Positions 21,395 to 32,831 of a stretch of DNA of 64,000 nucleotides are shown one piece after another. This DNA comes from Bathynomus jamesi (Eukaryota; Arthropoda; Malacostraca; Isopoda; Cirolanidae), in assembly GCA_023014485.1 (NCBI GenBank), contig JAJOZX010001734.1, forward strand, positions 607,001 to 671,000, given 5' to 3'. The number at the start of each line of letters is the position of its first letter. Positions within the stretch are counted from its first letter, which is position 1. A program made the position numbers and the translations under genes. Under the pieces are notes generated by a model. That model saw only the letters and a program-made list of their open reading frames with translations, did not search any database and was not told the origin of the DNA.

Positions 21395-22725
21395 TTGTCG
21401 AACGCTTTAGCAAAATCCGTGTAAATGACATCGTAGTTTTCATTGCCTTGAAATGCGTCTAGGATATTGTTATAGTGTTCTCTAAGTTGTGGTAGGCAAG
21501 ATCTTCCTAATCGGAATTTGTGCTGATTTTCGTTGAGTCTCTCCTGTGTCTCCAAGAAGTCATACATTTTCTCTCTAACTAATCTTTCAAATACTTTAGA
21601 AAGATGGGATTTCAAAGACACCGGTTTATAGTTCTTTGCTTGAGATCTGTCCCCTCCTTTATATATAGGTACAATGCTCGCTCTTTTCAAGATACTCGGT
21701 ATTTCTCCAGTATTTCGGGATCTGCTCCATATCCACTATATAGGTGTGGCTATTTTATTTTTACCGTTTTTAATCAATAATGCATTCCATTTGTCCAGAT
21801 CTGCCGCTGAGTGTGATTTCATTTGTCTTATAGCTCGCGCTATATCTTCTGGGGTAAAATCAAAATCTGTTATACAATCTCCTTGCAATTTCTATTCAAA
21901 GAATGTATCTCTGTCAGGTATCGCTTGTCACTTTTTGGGGTACTGAAGACTGATTCATAATGGGCTCTCAGTGTTTCAGATATATCTTTTAGATCGTCGG
22001 TTTGTTCATTATTTCCTTTCCTTAGGGGCCCGATAGTAGCGCGCATTTTTGTTTTTCTTTTCGCATAGCTACAGAAATATTTCGGATTTTCCTCTATTAC
22101 TTCTATCGCCTTTTCCTCTTCCGTTTCTGTATGGCTCTTAATCAGGGCTTGTATTGCTCTATCGATATTTTCCAGTTTTTCTTATCTTACTTTTCCGGTA
22201 TTGTTGTCTCTGCAGTTTACTAATTTCTTCGCTACCCTTTCTTTTGAGGAATATTGTTCGCTTTTGTCTCTCGAACCTCTCTTTTCTTTTTTTGGCTGTG
22301 CTTTCGAAGCATATTTTTCTAGAACTCCCAGCGTCTTCTCTTCTAAGTTTGTTAGCATTTCTTCGGTTGTTTTATTCTCGAAAACTGTTTTCCACTCTGT
22401 TTGGGCCATGTTGATTTCTGATTTCTTCCCAGTCTTGGAGTTTAAGTTAAAGGTCCCAAATTTGCTTCTTTCTTCATTATGGGTGTTGTCTTTTAATGTT
22501 TTCAGTATATTTGTTGATATCTCGATTATGTTGTGGTCTGAGGGTTATTAGGGTTATTGGGATTGGGGTTATTTTTATGTCAACAATCAAGTTCGTGTTA
22601 TTCGTGAATACCAGATCTAAGCAGTCATTTTTCCTGGTGTTTTCTCTTATATCTTGTGTCAGCATAAATTCGTTTGTAGAGCCATCAACAATATGTTTTT
22701 TCCATGATTTTGTCTCAGAATACAT
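21395..22725 (-). pseudogene. LINE A endonuclease end and RT fingers
   Basis: The frame at 22725-22477 has RKNDCLDLVFTNN and LIVDIKITPIP, the C-terminal part of an APE-type endonuclease. A Lys/Glu-rich linker follows. The frame at 21690 reads KRASIVPIYKGGDRSQAKNY, RPVS-like KPVSLKSHLSKVFE, and DVIYTDFAKAFDK. Stops and shifts occur throughout. Confidence 0.75.
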
Positions 22726-22749
22726 TCAAACTTCTGAGCTGAACTAACA

Positions 22750-24212
22750 TATTCTAAATTCATGTTTTCATTATTTCGTAGATCATACATTTGATGTGTT
22801 TTCCTAAATATCTTGCCTACAATGCTTAATAAGTGTCGAATGTTGAATGTTTTAGGTTTAATGTAAAAAATAACACCTTTTTTCAATGTGATGAACGTAT
22901 CATTTCAAATGGTGATATTAATATCAAAAGTGTTTTATTCGGATAACGATGTTAATATGGAAATTTTTAATTAAATTCATATTTGATGTATTCATCATTC
23001 AGTATGATGTCAGTACACACTTTCTGGGGAAGTGACACCTCTGAAAAAAAATGCTGCCCTTGCAGAAAGGGGTACGTTGAAAAAAATAAAAATTGCAAGT
23101 TTTGGAGTTCCTTCAAAAGGATCTTAGTTATGTGTAAGGAAAATTATGAATTTTTCTCTAACATTCTGCGAAACAAATTAAATGTGTCTGGAGTAGTTTC
23201 ATTAATGGAACAAACCACGAAAAAGTTAAGTGCTTAAATTATTTCCCCTCTAAGTTACATTTGCGAAACAATGTCTCCACCGAGTAATCCATCGCGCCCA
23301 TCTGCAGGAGTATACAGTATACGCCTGCGCATTATTTTATTATCGATAAAGCCCGAAGAGGTTTATATTTGTTGTGTTTAGAATTATTTTTATTTTTATT
23401 TTTATCTTTAGAATTCCACTCTTAGTCGATTATTTCCAAAATTTTAGGACATGGAGAAATTGAGGCTTTCCCTAGGGAGACAAAATATCCCGGATAGATC
23501 CCTCTGCACGTAAGTAACTTTTTGTTTTGCGGACAGTTCCCGCCAAATTCTCGGGGATTTTAGATTTTGGGAACGAAGCGAAGTTATTCATACGTTAAAA
23601 CTTCCGAGATAAAACTTTTCCTGGCTGAGGAGTAACCATTTTAAGATGTTACATATGGCGAAAGATAACACGTTTCGTAGTCAACGGATGGTAACTAAAA
23701 TTTTAGGATTATTAGGCATATATGTGTACGATAAGAAATCCTAAATATTTTCTCAAAATTCATTCTTTTTGATGTAGTGGTAACTAGAGGTTCTCTCAGT
23801 TTAACCTATAGAGTTTCTCTCTTAAATGACTTCCATCAAATTCTTAGAAGCAGCACTGATTAGACACCATAGTTATATACCAAAAGTTTTATTTGCATCC
23901 GAGTGTTCCGGTGGAAGAGTAACTACAGGGTTATGCTATCGTTCTGGCTACATGGTTCCTTACTAAGCCTATTGATTCCAAATTTCATCTCATATGATTG
24001 TATAGATACATATATTTCTGACGAAAGAGTAACTCTTTTTAAAATTCAAAGTTAAAAAGTACTTCAGAATTAATGTTTTTATTAACAAAACCAAATTATA
24101 AAATACACTTCCTTTACTTTCAGGTAATAATAGTTTTCGCTAGCTATAAGCCGATCTGGAGAAGATTTTTAAAAGGGAAAGGGTGAGGCCTACACAGAAT
24201 TAAAATTATATA
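22750..24212. other. Gene-poor interval
   Basis: Only one frame stands out (22983-23237 plus, 84 codons, with a CCPCRKGYVEKNKNCKFW Cys cluster). I see no known domain and no supporting context, so I do not call it a gene. The rest is AT-rich and shows no repeat boundary I can define. Confidence 0.5.
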
Positions 24213-24534
24213 TAACACTGGGTAACAAAATTTGAAAACTTTTCTGTTTATTGTGATTTTTCTGTCGTTTCTTAATGATTTCGGGGCACTGATTCCAAAA
24301 ATTATATTGGTTTTGCTCTATCATCAACCGTTTCAAAAATATAGGTTATCACACTTTTCATATGGCAAAGTATATAAAGACGGCTAACAAATATTTTCTG
24401 AAAATAAAAACACTATTGGAAATTAATGTTTATTGAGCCAAAATTGTTTGACAAACCCAAAATGGTCCAAAGATATAATATATATCATGAGGAGAACCGA
24501 TAAGAGAACAACAAGCCTCGTTATGCAGTGTGCC

Positions 24535-26231
24535 TCAAAAATGCACTGAAGAACGCGACTTCCGCGTATGAACATTCTTATCCTTTCTGATCAGCGACCA
24601 TACGTAGTCTCCCATCATGGAAGCATCCCAATGGCCCTGGTACCTTTTCTCCATCCTTTGAATATCTTGATGGAATCTTTCGCCATTTTCTTCACTCACA
24701 TCGCCCAGATTATCACGAAAAAAGTCTAGATGTGAATGCAGATAGTGTAATTTTAAAGACATACGGCACCCCATTTTGCCATAGCACTTAATCAAGTTTG
24801 ACACTAACTCCTTATAGTTTGGTGCTTTATGGTTGCCTAAAAACCCACGAACCACATCACGGAAAGCACACCAAGCCTCTTTTTCGATCGGAGTCATCTT
24901 GGCTTCAAGGTTCTTTGAATTCAACAGCGCCTTGACTTGTGGTCCTACAAAGATGCCAGCCTTGACTTTGGCCTCAGAGAGTTTAGGGAACATCACCCGA
25001 ATCTGTTGGAAAACTTCCCCTCCAAAATATAACGCAGTTACAAACTGCTTAATTAACCCAACTTAATATGGAGAGGTGGTAGCAGAACCATGTCAGGCTT
25101 TGAATATTTAGTAAACCCTCCTTGTAAACCTAACAGGAAACCAATCATTTTGAAATCACCACACACGTCCCAGTTATATTGTTCATACCTGATTTGAATG
25201 AGCAGTTGTTTGACATTTTCATAGTCCTCTTTCATTTGAACAGAATGTGCAACTGGTATAGATGGATATTTGTTCCCATTGTGGAGTAGAACAACTTTTA
25301 AACTCCGAGTTGAACTGTCAATAAACAGGCGCCACTCTGAGGGTATATGTGTTAACCCAATAACTGTGAATAGACCATTAACCTCGCTGCAATAACAGAG
25401 AGAACCATTGACATCGTAGAACCTTGCAAACTCTTCATGCCGCTTTCGATATACAGTGCTCTTGCAGTCTTCTCCAAGCAAATTCCACTCTTTGAGTCTG
25501 GAGGTCAGAAGCTCAGACCCTGATTTCGTCAGACCCAAATCTCTAATTAAGTCGTCCAATTCCCTCTGATTTGGAAAGTGAGGGTTTGTACTGAAAGTTA
25601 CTGTATATTCTTCATCATGACTGTCCTCACCAGCCAACATCTCAGATGAGCTAGCTGCATCCTCATTTTCAACCTGCAAAGCAAAGAAAAAAATAGGCAT
25701 AGCTATATATGTAGAAGAGCATCAGCACTAAGAAAAATCGACACATAATGACCCACAGTCTGTAAATACAGAAGGTAAAGTAATGGATAGATACTTGTTC
25801 TGGTGGACGTGGTATTGGAAGACCTTCGCCATGTGGTACAGGAGCTATGGACGACGCTATGCTTGGATACTGAAGAGTCTGCGTTCCTTTAACTTTCCTG
25901 TACTTAGAAACATCTACTATGCAGTAGTAGCAATCGTCGTGGTGGCTCTTTGGTTCTCTCCATATTCTGGGTACCGCAAAGGGCATTGCCTTGCGTACTC
26001 CCCGCAGCCACCCTTCAAGTGTGGAGCGGCAGCTTCCACAGATCACATGGGGTTCCCAGGGCTTATCTTGGTCACCCATAGGCATACCAAAATAGAGCCG
26101 ATACGCGATCCGAAGTTCGTGCCTTTCACAATCTTGTGTGATACTTGCTTGGGGCCTATGTAATACCCACAAACGTAGCAGAATATATCCGGCAAGTGTT
26201 TGCAAGCTCTAGTTGTCATTCTCTTTACCAA
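24535..26231 (-). pseudogene. ERFHQDI-family transposase candidate, spliced, copy 1
   Basis: Segments from the ATG at 26231: a Cys-rich start (CKHLPDIFCYVCG), a frameshift near 26110, then FGMPMGDQDKPWEPHVICGSC and DCYYC, i.e. zinc-binding-looking pairs. A 121-bp GT-AG intron follows PRPPEQ. The second exon (25673 onward) has EWRLFIDSSTRSLK, VLLHNGNKYPSIPVAHS and DVCGDFKMIG. An internal deletion then joins GGFTKY to LLPPLHIKLG. The last frame (24996-24535) has FVGPQVKALL and the hallmark ENGERFHQDIQRMEKRYQG. The Asp of FIDSS, the Asp of CGD and a Glu near ERFHQD could be an RNase H-type DDE set, with the downstream Cys pair (kept in copy 2 as CFIC) recalling CACTA transposases. This is inference. 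Confidence 0.7.
25674..25794 (-). other. GT-AG intron in copy 1 transposase gene
   Basis: Donor CAA|GTATCTATC and acceptor TTTGCTTTGCAG|GTTGAAAATGAGG, with a pyrimidine-rich tract before the AG. Removing it joins two conserved protein segments. The corresponding place in the 62-kb copy reads through without an intron. Confidence 0.7.
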
Positions 26232-26746
26232 ACTGTACTACATTTATCATAACCTGCAGATATAGAGAGAAGAGTTATTAAATCTGCAACAGATTACAGA
26301 TTACAGAAAAAAGATGTATTCACAACACTGAAATAATGTTCGCAATAAAAAAGGATCGATAACACTGAAATCGTCAGCACAGAAAAGTACAGAAACACAG
26401 TACCTCAGTGCTGGTAACTATCAGACAAACACCTGCTTTCTTTGTGTGCTCACACCTACTGACTTCTCAGACTCTGCGCTCTTCTTTATATAGCACAGTG
26501 GAAGTTTCGGGCAATTTCTAGAGAAGAAACTGTCAACGAACATCCGGATTGTTCTCAACAATTCCTGATTATTCTGATATTGCTGCGCCCATAATAACAT
26601 TATACTGGTAAAACATGAAAAATGGATTATCTCTGAAACCATTGATGATACACACAAACCAAGGCCAGATTTGGACTCAGCGCCCACAAATGCATATAAA
26701 AACATAAAAAATTCTATATAAACAGAAACAGTGTTACACAGTGTAA

Positions 26747-27479
26747 TCGAATAATTGAGCTGTCAAAATGATCGGAAATTCCTAAGAAAGACCTACATCA
26801 TGCACACGTGAAAAAGATGAAATAATAAGTGCGTGGCCACAAAAATCCGAAAAAAATAAAGTAAATTTTCATGCAAAATATAAATATTCATCTGAAGTGA
26901 TGAGAATAACTTATTATTTTTATTTTTGTACCTTAATATCAATGAAAAGGAGCTAATTTTGTGTGTACGTTTTACGCTTTTTCTTCATTAATGTTGCAGC
27001 TCTGATGTTTTCAGTACTTCCTAAAACAGGTATATACTTTTTTCCAAAGTTCATGTTCTAATTAAAGCTAAATCGCTGATTTATTTGAGATCAAAATGTT
27101 TGTGACGCGGTCGAAAATCAATTCACATTTAAAAGTCAACGATTTAATAATATAAACAACATATAAACTACAATTCTTCCTAAAGAAGGTACAAACGGAT
27201 TTTCTTATTTCCTAACCGTTCTCATGAAAAATATTTTTTTAAAAACAAGCGGTGGTGACACTTTTACCCTTTGTGATTGAAATTATTTTTTTCAAAGCCT
27301 CTCTGCGACTTCATTTTCTTACATACATCCCTCTCTCTTTCAAAGTATAATAGAAAAACGATTGTCTTGTAAGTGGTAATTATGTATTTAACCTTATTTC
27401 CAACGAATCACTAAAATAGTTTAAGTAAAACTTTCCATGTGCAAAAAAAAGGTTTCTACGGTAGGCTACCTTAATATAA

Positions 27480-27480
<1 letters not shown>
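26747..27480. other. Gene-free interval
   Basis: AT-rich, no recognisable coding or repeat boundary. The 94-codon frame at 26421-26705 just before it lies inside the CAC element's 5' untranslated end and is not called. Confidence 0.6.
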
Positions 27481-27546
<66 letters not shown>

Positions 27547-27556
27547 ATATATATAT

Positions 27557-27602
<46 letters not shown>
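27481..27602. repeat. (TA)n array
   Basis: Long TA array with two ATAATA interruptions, one of the largest in the window. Confidence 0.95.
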
Positions 27603-27604
<2 letters not shown>

Positions 27605-27639
27605 TGCACTAAAATCACAGAATAACACGTGATCTTATT

Positions 27640-27760
27640 AATAAGCAAACAACCACAGGGAAAAGGAAACACGAAGTCCGAGCGCTTTTCTGATATATTC
27701 ACATTATCAAGGAAAGCGCTCGGACTTCGTGTTTCCTTTTCCCTGTGGTTGTTTGCTTAT
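27640..27760. repeat. Inverted repeat resembling a Penelope pLTR end
   Basis: Arms of about 48 bp (ATAAGCAAACAACCACAGGG ... GTCCGAGCGCTTT and inverse) enclose a ~25-bp loop with TGATATATTCACATTATCA. AAAGCGCT plus a GTGTTTCCTTTTCC tail parallels the terminal repeats of the Penelope-like element at 28.5-31.4 kb, so it is probably a pLTR remnant. Confidence 0.5.
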
Positions 27761-27777
27761 ATATATATATATACACA

Positions 27778-28171
27778 CCGGGTGGCCCATAATTCAGGAA
27801 CCATAGGAATAATTGTATTTTTTTTCTAATAATTCTTGTACTTTCTGATAATGTTTTTTTTAATTTTCATTTTTAAGAAAAAAATCGAGTGGAGTGATAT
27901 CTGGTAACCTGGGTGGCCATTCAATAGTACCTCTTCGGCCAATCCATCTGTTGGGAAACGTTTTATCAAGGTATTTGCGAACTTACTTGGCAAAGTGAGG
28001 AGTTGCACCTGCTTGCTGAAAAAACATGCCACGTCGTTTGTTTATCGGTACGTCATCCAGGTAATTCATAAAAAGAAAATAAAGAAAAAAACATTATTAG
28101 AAAGTATAAAAATTATCAGGAGAAAAATAGAATTATTCCTATGGTTCCGGAATTATGGGCCACCCTGTACC
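27778..28171 (-). mobile_element. Mariner-type deletion derivative
   Basis: Ends GGGTGGCCCATAATTCAGGA and its inverse (with CCGGAATTATGGGCCACCC at the right), about 35 bp of TIR. Inside, the minus strand keeps AGATPHFAK, a stop, VRKYLDKTFPNRWIGRRG and RLPDITPLDFFL, i.e. the last two catalytic blocks of a DD37D-like transposase. Confidence 0.75.
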
Positions 28172-28178
28172 TATATAT

Positions 28179-28220
<42 letters not shown>

Positions 28221-28500
28221 ATGCAGGTTTGAATTCACTTCATAAAGTTATCAAATTTCTAAAAGTTGTGAAGTTATACATTATATAAGTAAAACACTTC
28301 TAAAACAAAACCCAATAATATGTTCACATCAAATAATGAAGCTATTCAATAAATAACTTGAAATAAAATACAGACCTCTATTCTAAAAGTCTTTCCATTG
28401 TAACATGTTTCTGATATCTTTTATTATATGTAATTGATATTCATTAAAAAATTCTACCTAAAAATTATTGGAACGAAAAGTTACGCAAGATAATTAGCAA

Positions 28501-28555
<55 letters not shown>

Positions 28556-28985
28556 AATAAAAACACGAAGGAAAGGAAATACAGAATGGTGCTCAAGCGC
28601 TTTCGTCTAATGACATCCTCAGGAACACTGAAGTACATAAAGGGTTACAGCCTATATATAGGTTACAGAAAAAAAAAAAAAAACTATACATACACATATA
28701 TACATATACATATATACACATATATACATATATACATATATATATATATATACAATAAACGGAGAGAGAAAAAATATAAAAAAAAAAAATTATTAAACAT
28801 TAAAGGATTGTGGGAGAAGCATACAAATTTGTAAGGAAAAACTACCGATTTTTAGCACAAGATTAGCACAAGATCAAATTAATTGTTTCCAACCAATGTT
28901 ATAGAAAAAAAAAGAATACAAATTTATACTGGAAATCTGCTCGGGTTTTAGCACTTTGCCCTTCTTTAGGTTCGATGTACAGGGC

Positions 28986-29535
28986 TATTGAAAATGATTC
29001 ACCTGATTTCAAATGAGAATATTTTTTAATGTTACAAATACAGTGTGATTTGTGATACATCAACCAAAAGAAAAACTGTCCAAATTTTGTCTCTCGCCTC
29101 ATAAATGCTCTATGTGACTTCCCCTAGTTACACGAGCAACGTCAACACGATAGTCGAATTCCTCCCATACTCGCTCCAGCATGTCCGTTGTCACTGACTC
29201 TACGGCATCCTGTTTCCTCGAACTGCCGATACCACCGACGGATGCTCTGAGCACCCGGTGGATCTGTTCTGTAACGTCGACGAAACTCACGCTGCACTGT
29301 GACTACCGATTTACAGCTCGAAAACTGCAAAACACAAAACGCCTTCTGCTGTGCAGACGCCATTTTCACACTGACTGTTTGTTGCTAGGCTAGGCCACGG
29401 CGTGACTTTGGAGCCCTCTCGCGGTGATCTGGTAAAACTCGGAGAATTCCTCTTTCACGTGGTGTATGCCCAGTTGATGCACGGTTGATAGGTACGGAAG
29501 TATTCTCAGTTGAAATCGTATGAATCATTTTCAAC
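28986..29535 (-). mobile_element. Mariner-like (DUF4817-type) deletion derivative inside Penelope
   Basis: TIRs share TTGAAAATGATTCA and TTTCAAATGAGAATA (inverse at the right). The minus strand encodes the start of a transposase, MASAQQKAFCVLQFSSCKS and RRWYRQFEETGC (DNA-binding domain), fused to its end, VWEEFDYRVDVARVTRG..HIEHL. The catalytic core is deleted. It replaced or split the Penelope coding region. Confidence 0.75.
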
Positions 29536-29537
29536 TT

Positions 29538-30602
29538 GTTGATAATACTCGTTATCAACAAGTTTTTGGGATGGCCATGGGGAACCCCTTGTCGCCCCTC
29601 CTCTCCAATATTTATATGGAGTTTTTCGAAATTACTTACATTCCGAGAATCCTGGGGGTTGGCATCCTTTGGTTGCGGTACGTCGACGATATTTTGTGTA
29701 TCTGGCCCATGAATCGTGACCTGGATAACTTCCTCCTTCAGTTAAATGATCAAGATCCCCTCAATTAAGTTTACTTTAGAAGTGGAACAAGACAACTCAA
29801 TCCCATTTTTGGATGTGCGTGTACATAGGGAAAGCCCAAGTTTTAAGTTTAGTATCTATCGGAAAAAACAAACAATTTGTCCTACGTACATTTTTACTCG
29901 GGACATGACACCCCCACTAAGAAGGCCATTTTTTCTTCACTGTTTCTCCGCGCCCTTAGGATCGCCAGTCCGGAATACATCGATGCCGAATTGGAAAAAA
30001 TCAACGGTATTGGAAGTGATCTGTGTTATCCATCTGCGTTTATGGAATCTTGTCTCAACAAGGCAAAACAAACTTTCTATCGTGTGAATAATAATACTCG
30101 TACTTTCTCAAAGAATATTTTAGTACTTCCATTTTTCACGGGCTTTTTCGGCATTGCTAATGTACTTAAACTTTTGGATATTAATGTAGTATTTTCATAT
30201 AACAATATTGTGAAAAATATCATAGTAAAAAATAGCCCTACCAATAATTCAGGCATTATCTATAAAATTGGTTGTAAACAATGTGATTCCTTTTACATAG
30301 GTCAGACGGGAAAGGATTTGCACACACGTATAAAACAGCATCAATATTCCGTTAGAACAGGACAGTCGTCCAGTGCCCTTTTTATCCATTTGTCAGAGTT
30401 ATCCCACTGTATTGATTGGAATAATGCTTCAGTTTTATTTCACTCTAGCAACATTGTTAATAGAAATATTCTTGAATCTGCCATTATCCAACTCACAAAT
30501 AACTTCAACAAAAGCAAAGGTCTTTTTCAACTCGATCCTGTTGTTTTGAATTCCTTCAAAACAGATTTAGATAAGAAGGGTAGAACGCTAAATCTTTGGT
30601 AA
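29538..30602 (+). pseudogene. Penelope RT-GIY-YIG polyprotein, C-terminal part
   Basis: RT blocks GMAMGNPLSPLLSNIYMEF and WLRYVDDILCIWP (catalytic Asp pair) come first. A frameshift near 29750-29880 follows, then IIYKIGCKQCDSFYIGQTG and HTRIKQH. This is a GIY-YIG nuclease with the Cys-x2-Cys insertion between its GIY and YIG parts that is typical of Penelope. The endonuclease nicks target DNA and the RT copies the RNA. The N-terminal half of RT is missing because the mariner insertion and deletion remove it. Confidence 0.85.
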
Positions 30603-30885
30603 ACTTGTATGCTACTCAAATAACTTGTATTTTTTTTAAATTTATTTTTATATACATCAAACCTAAAGAAGGGCAAAGTGCTAAAACCCGGGCAGATTTC
30701 CAGTATAAATTTGTATTTTTTTTTTCTATAACATTCGTTAGAAACAATTAATTTGATCTTGTGCTAATCTTGTGCTAAAAATCGGTAGTTTTTCCTTACA
30801 AATTTGTATGCTTCTCCCACAATCCTTTAATGTTTAATAATTTTTAATTTTTTTATTTTTTCTCTCTCCGTTTATTGTATATATA

Positions 30886-31154
30886 CAGAGCTGGGCACTT
30901 CCGCAAACACTTCCGCAAACCGCAAATTCCGCAATTGCGGAAGATGTTTTTCGTTTGCGGATTTGCGTTTGCGGCAAAGTGATCGCAAATTAGTGAATTT
31001 GCGTTTGCGGAGTTGCGTTTGCGGAAGTGATTTTGAGTTTGCGGATTTGCAATCGCAAATCCGCAAACTCAAAATCACTTCCGCAAACGCAAATCCGCAA
31101 ACGAAAAACATACTTCAGCAATTGCGGAATTTGCTGTTTGCGGAAGTGCCCAGC

Positions 31155-31158
<4 letters not shown>
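30886..31158. mobile_element. Palindromic hAT MITE with TTTGCGG motifs
   Basis: Ends CAGAGCTGGGCACTTCCGC and inverse; 8-bp flanks TATATATA on both sides (low complexity). The 273-bp body is almost entirely inverted repeat built from TTTGCGGA, TTTGCGTT and AATTGCGG heptamer-octamer motifs in both orientations. No coding capacity. Confidence 0.85.
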
Positions 31159-31219
<61 letters not shown>

Positions 31220-31435
31220 ATATATGTATATATACATATATTATGTATATGTATATATGTGTATGTATAGTTTTTTTTTTTTCTGTAACCTCTATATAGG
31301 CTGTAACCCTTTATGTACTTCAGTGTTCCTGAGGATGTCATTAGACGAAAGCGCTTGAGCACCATTCTGTGTTTCCTCTCCTTCGTGGTTTTATTCATCA
31401 TAAATATTTTTCACGTGTTACTTTCGTGAAATAAT

Positions 31436-31439
<4 letters not shown>

Positions 31440-31471
<32 letters not shown>

Positions 31472-31990
31472 ATTAAGACAAAGTTTTCATAGCATAATAT
31501 TATAAATTCCATTTCTTAACAGATTTTAACTGAAAAGAATAATTCTTATTTCGAATGAGTGAAGAATCGTATCTTAAAAGGTTTGCTTCTTTGCTTCGCT
31601 GTGACGATGAATAACTTTTTAATGAATGTAGTAGCATGGTCGCAAAATGGGAGCGTGCAAATGCAATGTTGATCAATATTGCAAAAGGGGTTGGGGTAAT
31701 GGTGAAAAGAGGGGTGGGTAATGCTGCAGAGGGGGAGGGGTTATGCAACAAGGGGGTGGGGAAACCTCTCAAGTTGCAAGCAAGGGGAGCTTTGGGGGAA
31801 GGAGGGAGGATGACCTCCCCACGAAATGGGTGACCCTGACCTCTTTGGTGGGGAAAGTGGGACGGCCTCACAGCCCAAAGGGGTACACCTAACATAATAG
31901 AGAGAGAGAGAGAGAGAGATGCTTCGCCTGGCTCCGCCAGATGCATAATGAGAGCTCAGGGAACCAACATCTGTTATATAGAAGGTCGGG
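31440..31990. repeat. Dispersed G-rich repeat with GA microsatellite
   Basis: After a short (TA)n array, the segment from about 31636 (GCAAAATGGGAGCGTGCAAA) to 31915 matches the 60.37-60.71 kb tract: GACCTCTTTGG, GTGGGACGGCCTCA, AAAGGGGTA, ACCTAAC and a (GA)n tail. The 148-codon minus frame here is a by-product of the repeat. Confidence 0.7.
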
Positions 31991-32299
31991 GATTGCCAGA
32001 TAGCAATATTTATTTTAATTATTTATATATGGAAGGATTGCCAGATGTTTAATTTATTTATTTATATATGGAGGGGTTGCCAGATACCACTGTTTATTTT
32101 AATTATTCATTTATTAAAACTCGTAGTGTAAATCCAATTTATCTGAGAAAAAAATACGAGAGGTTAGAGTGCAATTGCAATGTTGCAAATGCAATGTTGA
32201 TCAGTGATGCAAATGGGGGTGGAGGTACACATTCATATATGTATATTATTCATGTTCATTCTTCCACACAATAAAGAAAGTGGTTGGTAGATAAATGGG

Positions 32300-32444
32300 T
32301 ACCCTAGGTGGCCTAGTGGTTAAGACGCTCGGCTGCTGATGGGGCGTGGTTCGGATTCTACGTTAAACTGTAGGTCTAAGGTGGAGTGAAAAGCTTTACC
32401 TTCGTCAGAATGAACAATTCGGGCGAAAGCTAACCAAAGGTTAC

Positions 32445-32445
<1 letters not shown>
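32300..32445 (+). mobile_element. tRNA-derived SINE
   Basis: A box TGGCCTAGTGGTTAAGACGC and B box GTGGTTCGGATTC are spaced as in a tRNA-type RNA polymerase III promoter, followed by a non-tRNA body. It ends in a (TA)n tract (32451-32528). It is absent from the right arm and so postdates the duplication. Confidence 0.7.
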
Positions 32446-32529
<84 letters not shown>

Positions 32530-32831
32530 ATTCCAAATGGGGTCTAACTAATGGTTTTAAAAGATTTATATATAGAGATTGTTTCTAGCTCTGGTTTTTC
32601 CGGGTATAACACTAATGGTTTATAAAGATTTATATATAGAGATTGTCTCTAGGTCTGGTCTTTCTGGGTACAACAGTTATCAGAAAATTTTTCAAACAAG
32701 TAAAATGTCTTGCCAATTAAAAGAACTATGAGGGGATCCTTTCTGGCAACAATATAAACTGAATGTTTAATTTGTATATATTTAAAGAATGTTTAAACCA
32801 GCGTATTATTTTAAACAAATTTTCACTTTAA

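Larger units (their letters stand above)
18597..22730 (-). mobile_element. LINE A, CR1/Jockey-like, interrupted by LINE B
   Basis: Reading the minus strand from 22730: endonuclease end, linker, RT N-terminal part to DFAKAFDK (near 21395), then a plus-strand foreign LINE, then RT from KVGKWIYNFLRES (19731) to the C-terminal domain ending at 18597. A second, 5'-truncated copy of the same family lies at 56.06-57.15 kb. Confidence 0.85.
24216..26743 (-). mobile_element. CACTG-ended DNA transposon, TAA/TTA 3-bp TSD, copy 1
   Basis: The left end is CACTGGGTAACA and the right end is the inverse of CACTGTGTAACA. The subterminal phrase TTTCTGTTTAT is shared. The flanks are TAA at 24213-24215 and TAA at 26744-26746 (TTA in the sense of the gene). 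A single minus-strand gene fills most of the interior. CAC termini with a 3-bp duplication are the signature of CACTA/CMC elements. The encoded protein belongs to a large uncharacterised arthropod family. Confidence 0.8.
28549..31405 (+). mobile_element. Penelope-like element with inverted flanking repeats
   Basis: A ~430-bp region at 28549-28980 recurs inverted at 30650-31405: GATGAATAAAA, AAGCGCTTTCGTC, CTGAAGTACATAAAGGG, ATCGGTAGTTTTTCC and AGAAGGGCAAAGTGCTAAAA. Inverted as well as direct terminal repeats are normal for Penelope elements. Between them lies an RT-GIY-YIG gene. A mariner (28986-29535) and a hAT MITE (30886-31158) are inserted. Confidence 0.85.

Noticed and set aside
22983..23237. 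84-codon plus-strand frame with a Cys cluster
   Set aside because: No recognisable family and no splice or promoter context; mentioned only under the gene-poor interval.
26421..26705. 94-codon minus-strand frame upstream of the CAC element's gene
   Set aside because: It lies in the element's 5' noncoding end; copy 2 has no counterpart.
31500..31946. 148-codon minus-strand frame rich in Pro and Ser
   Set aside because: It lies over a dispersed repeat and a GA microsatellite; the homologous tract at 60.4 kb does not keep the frame.
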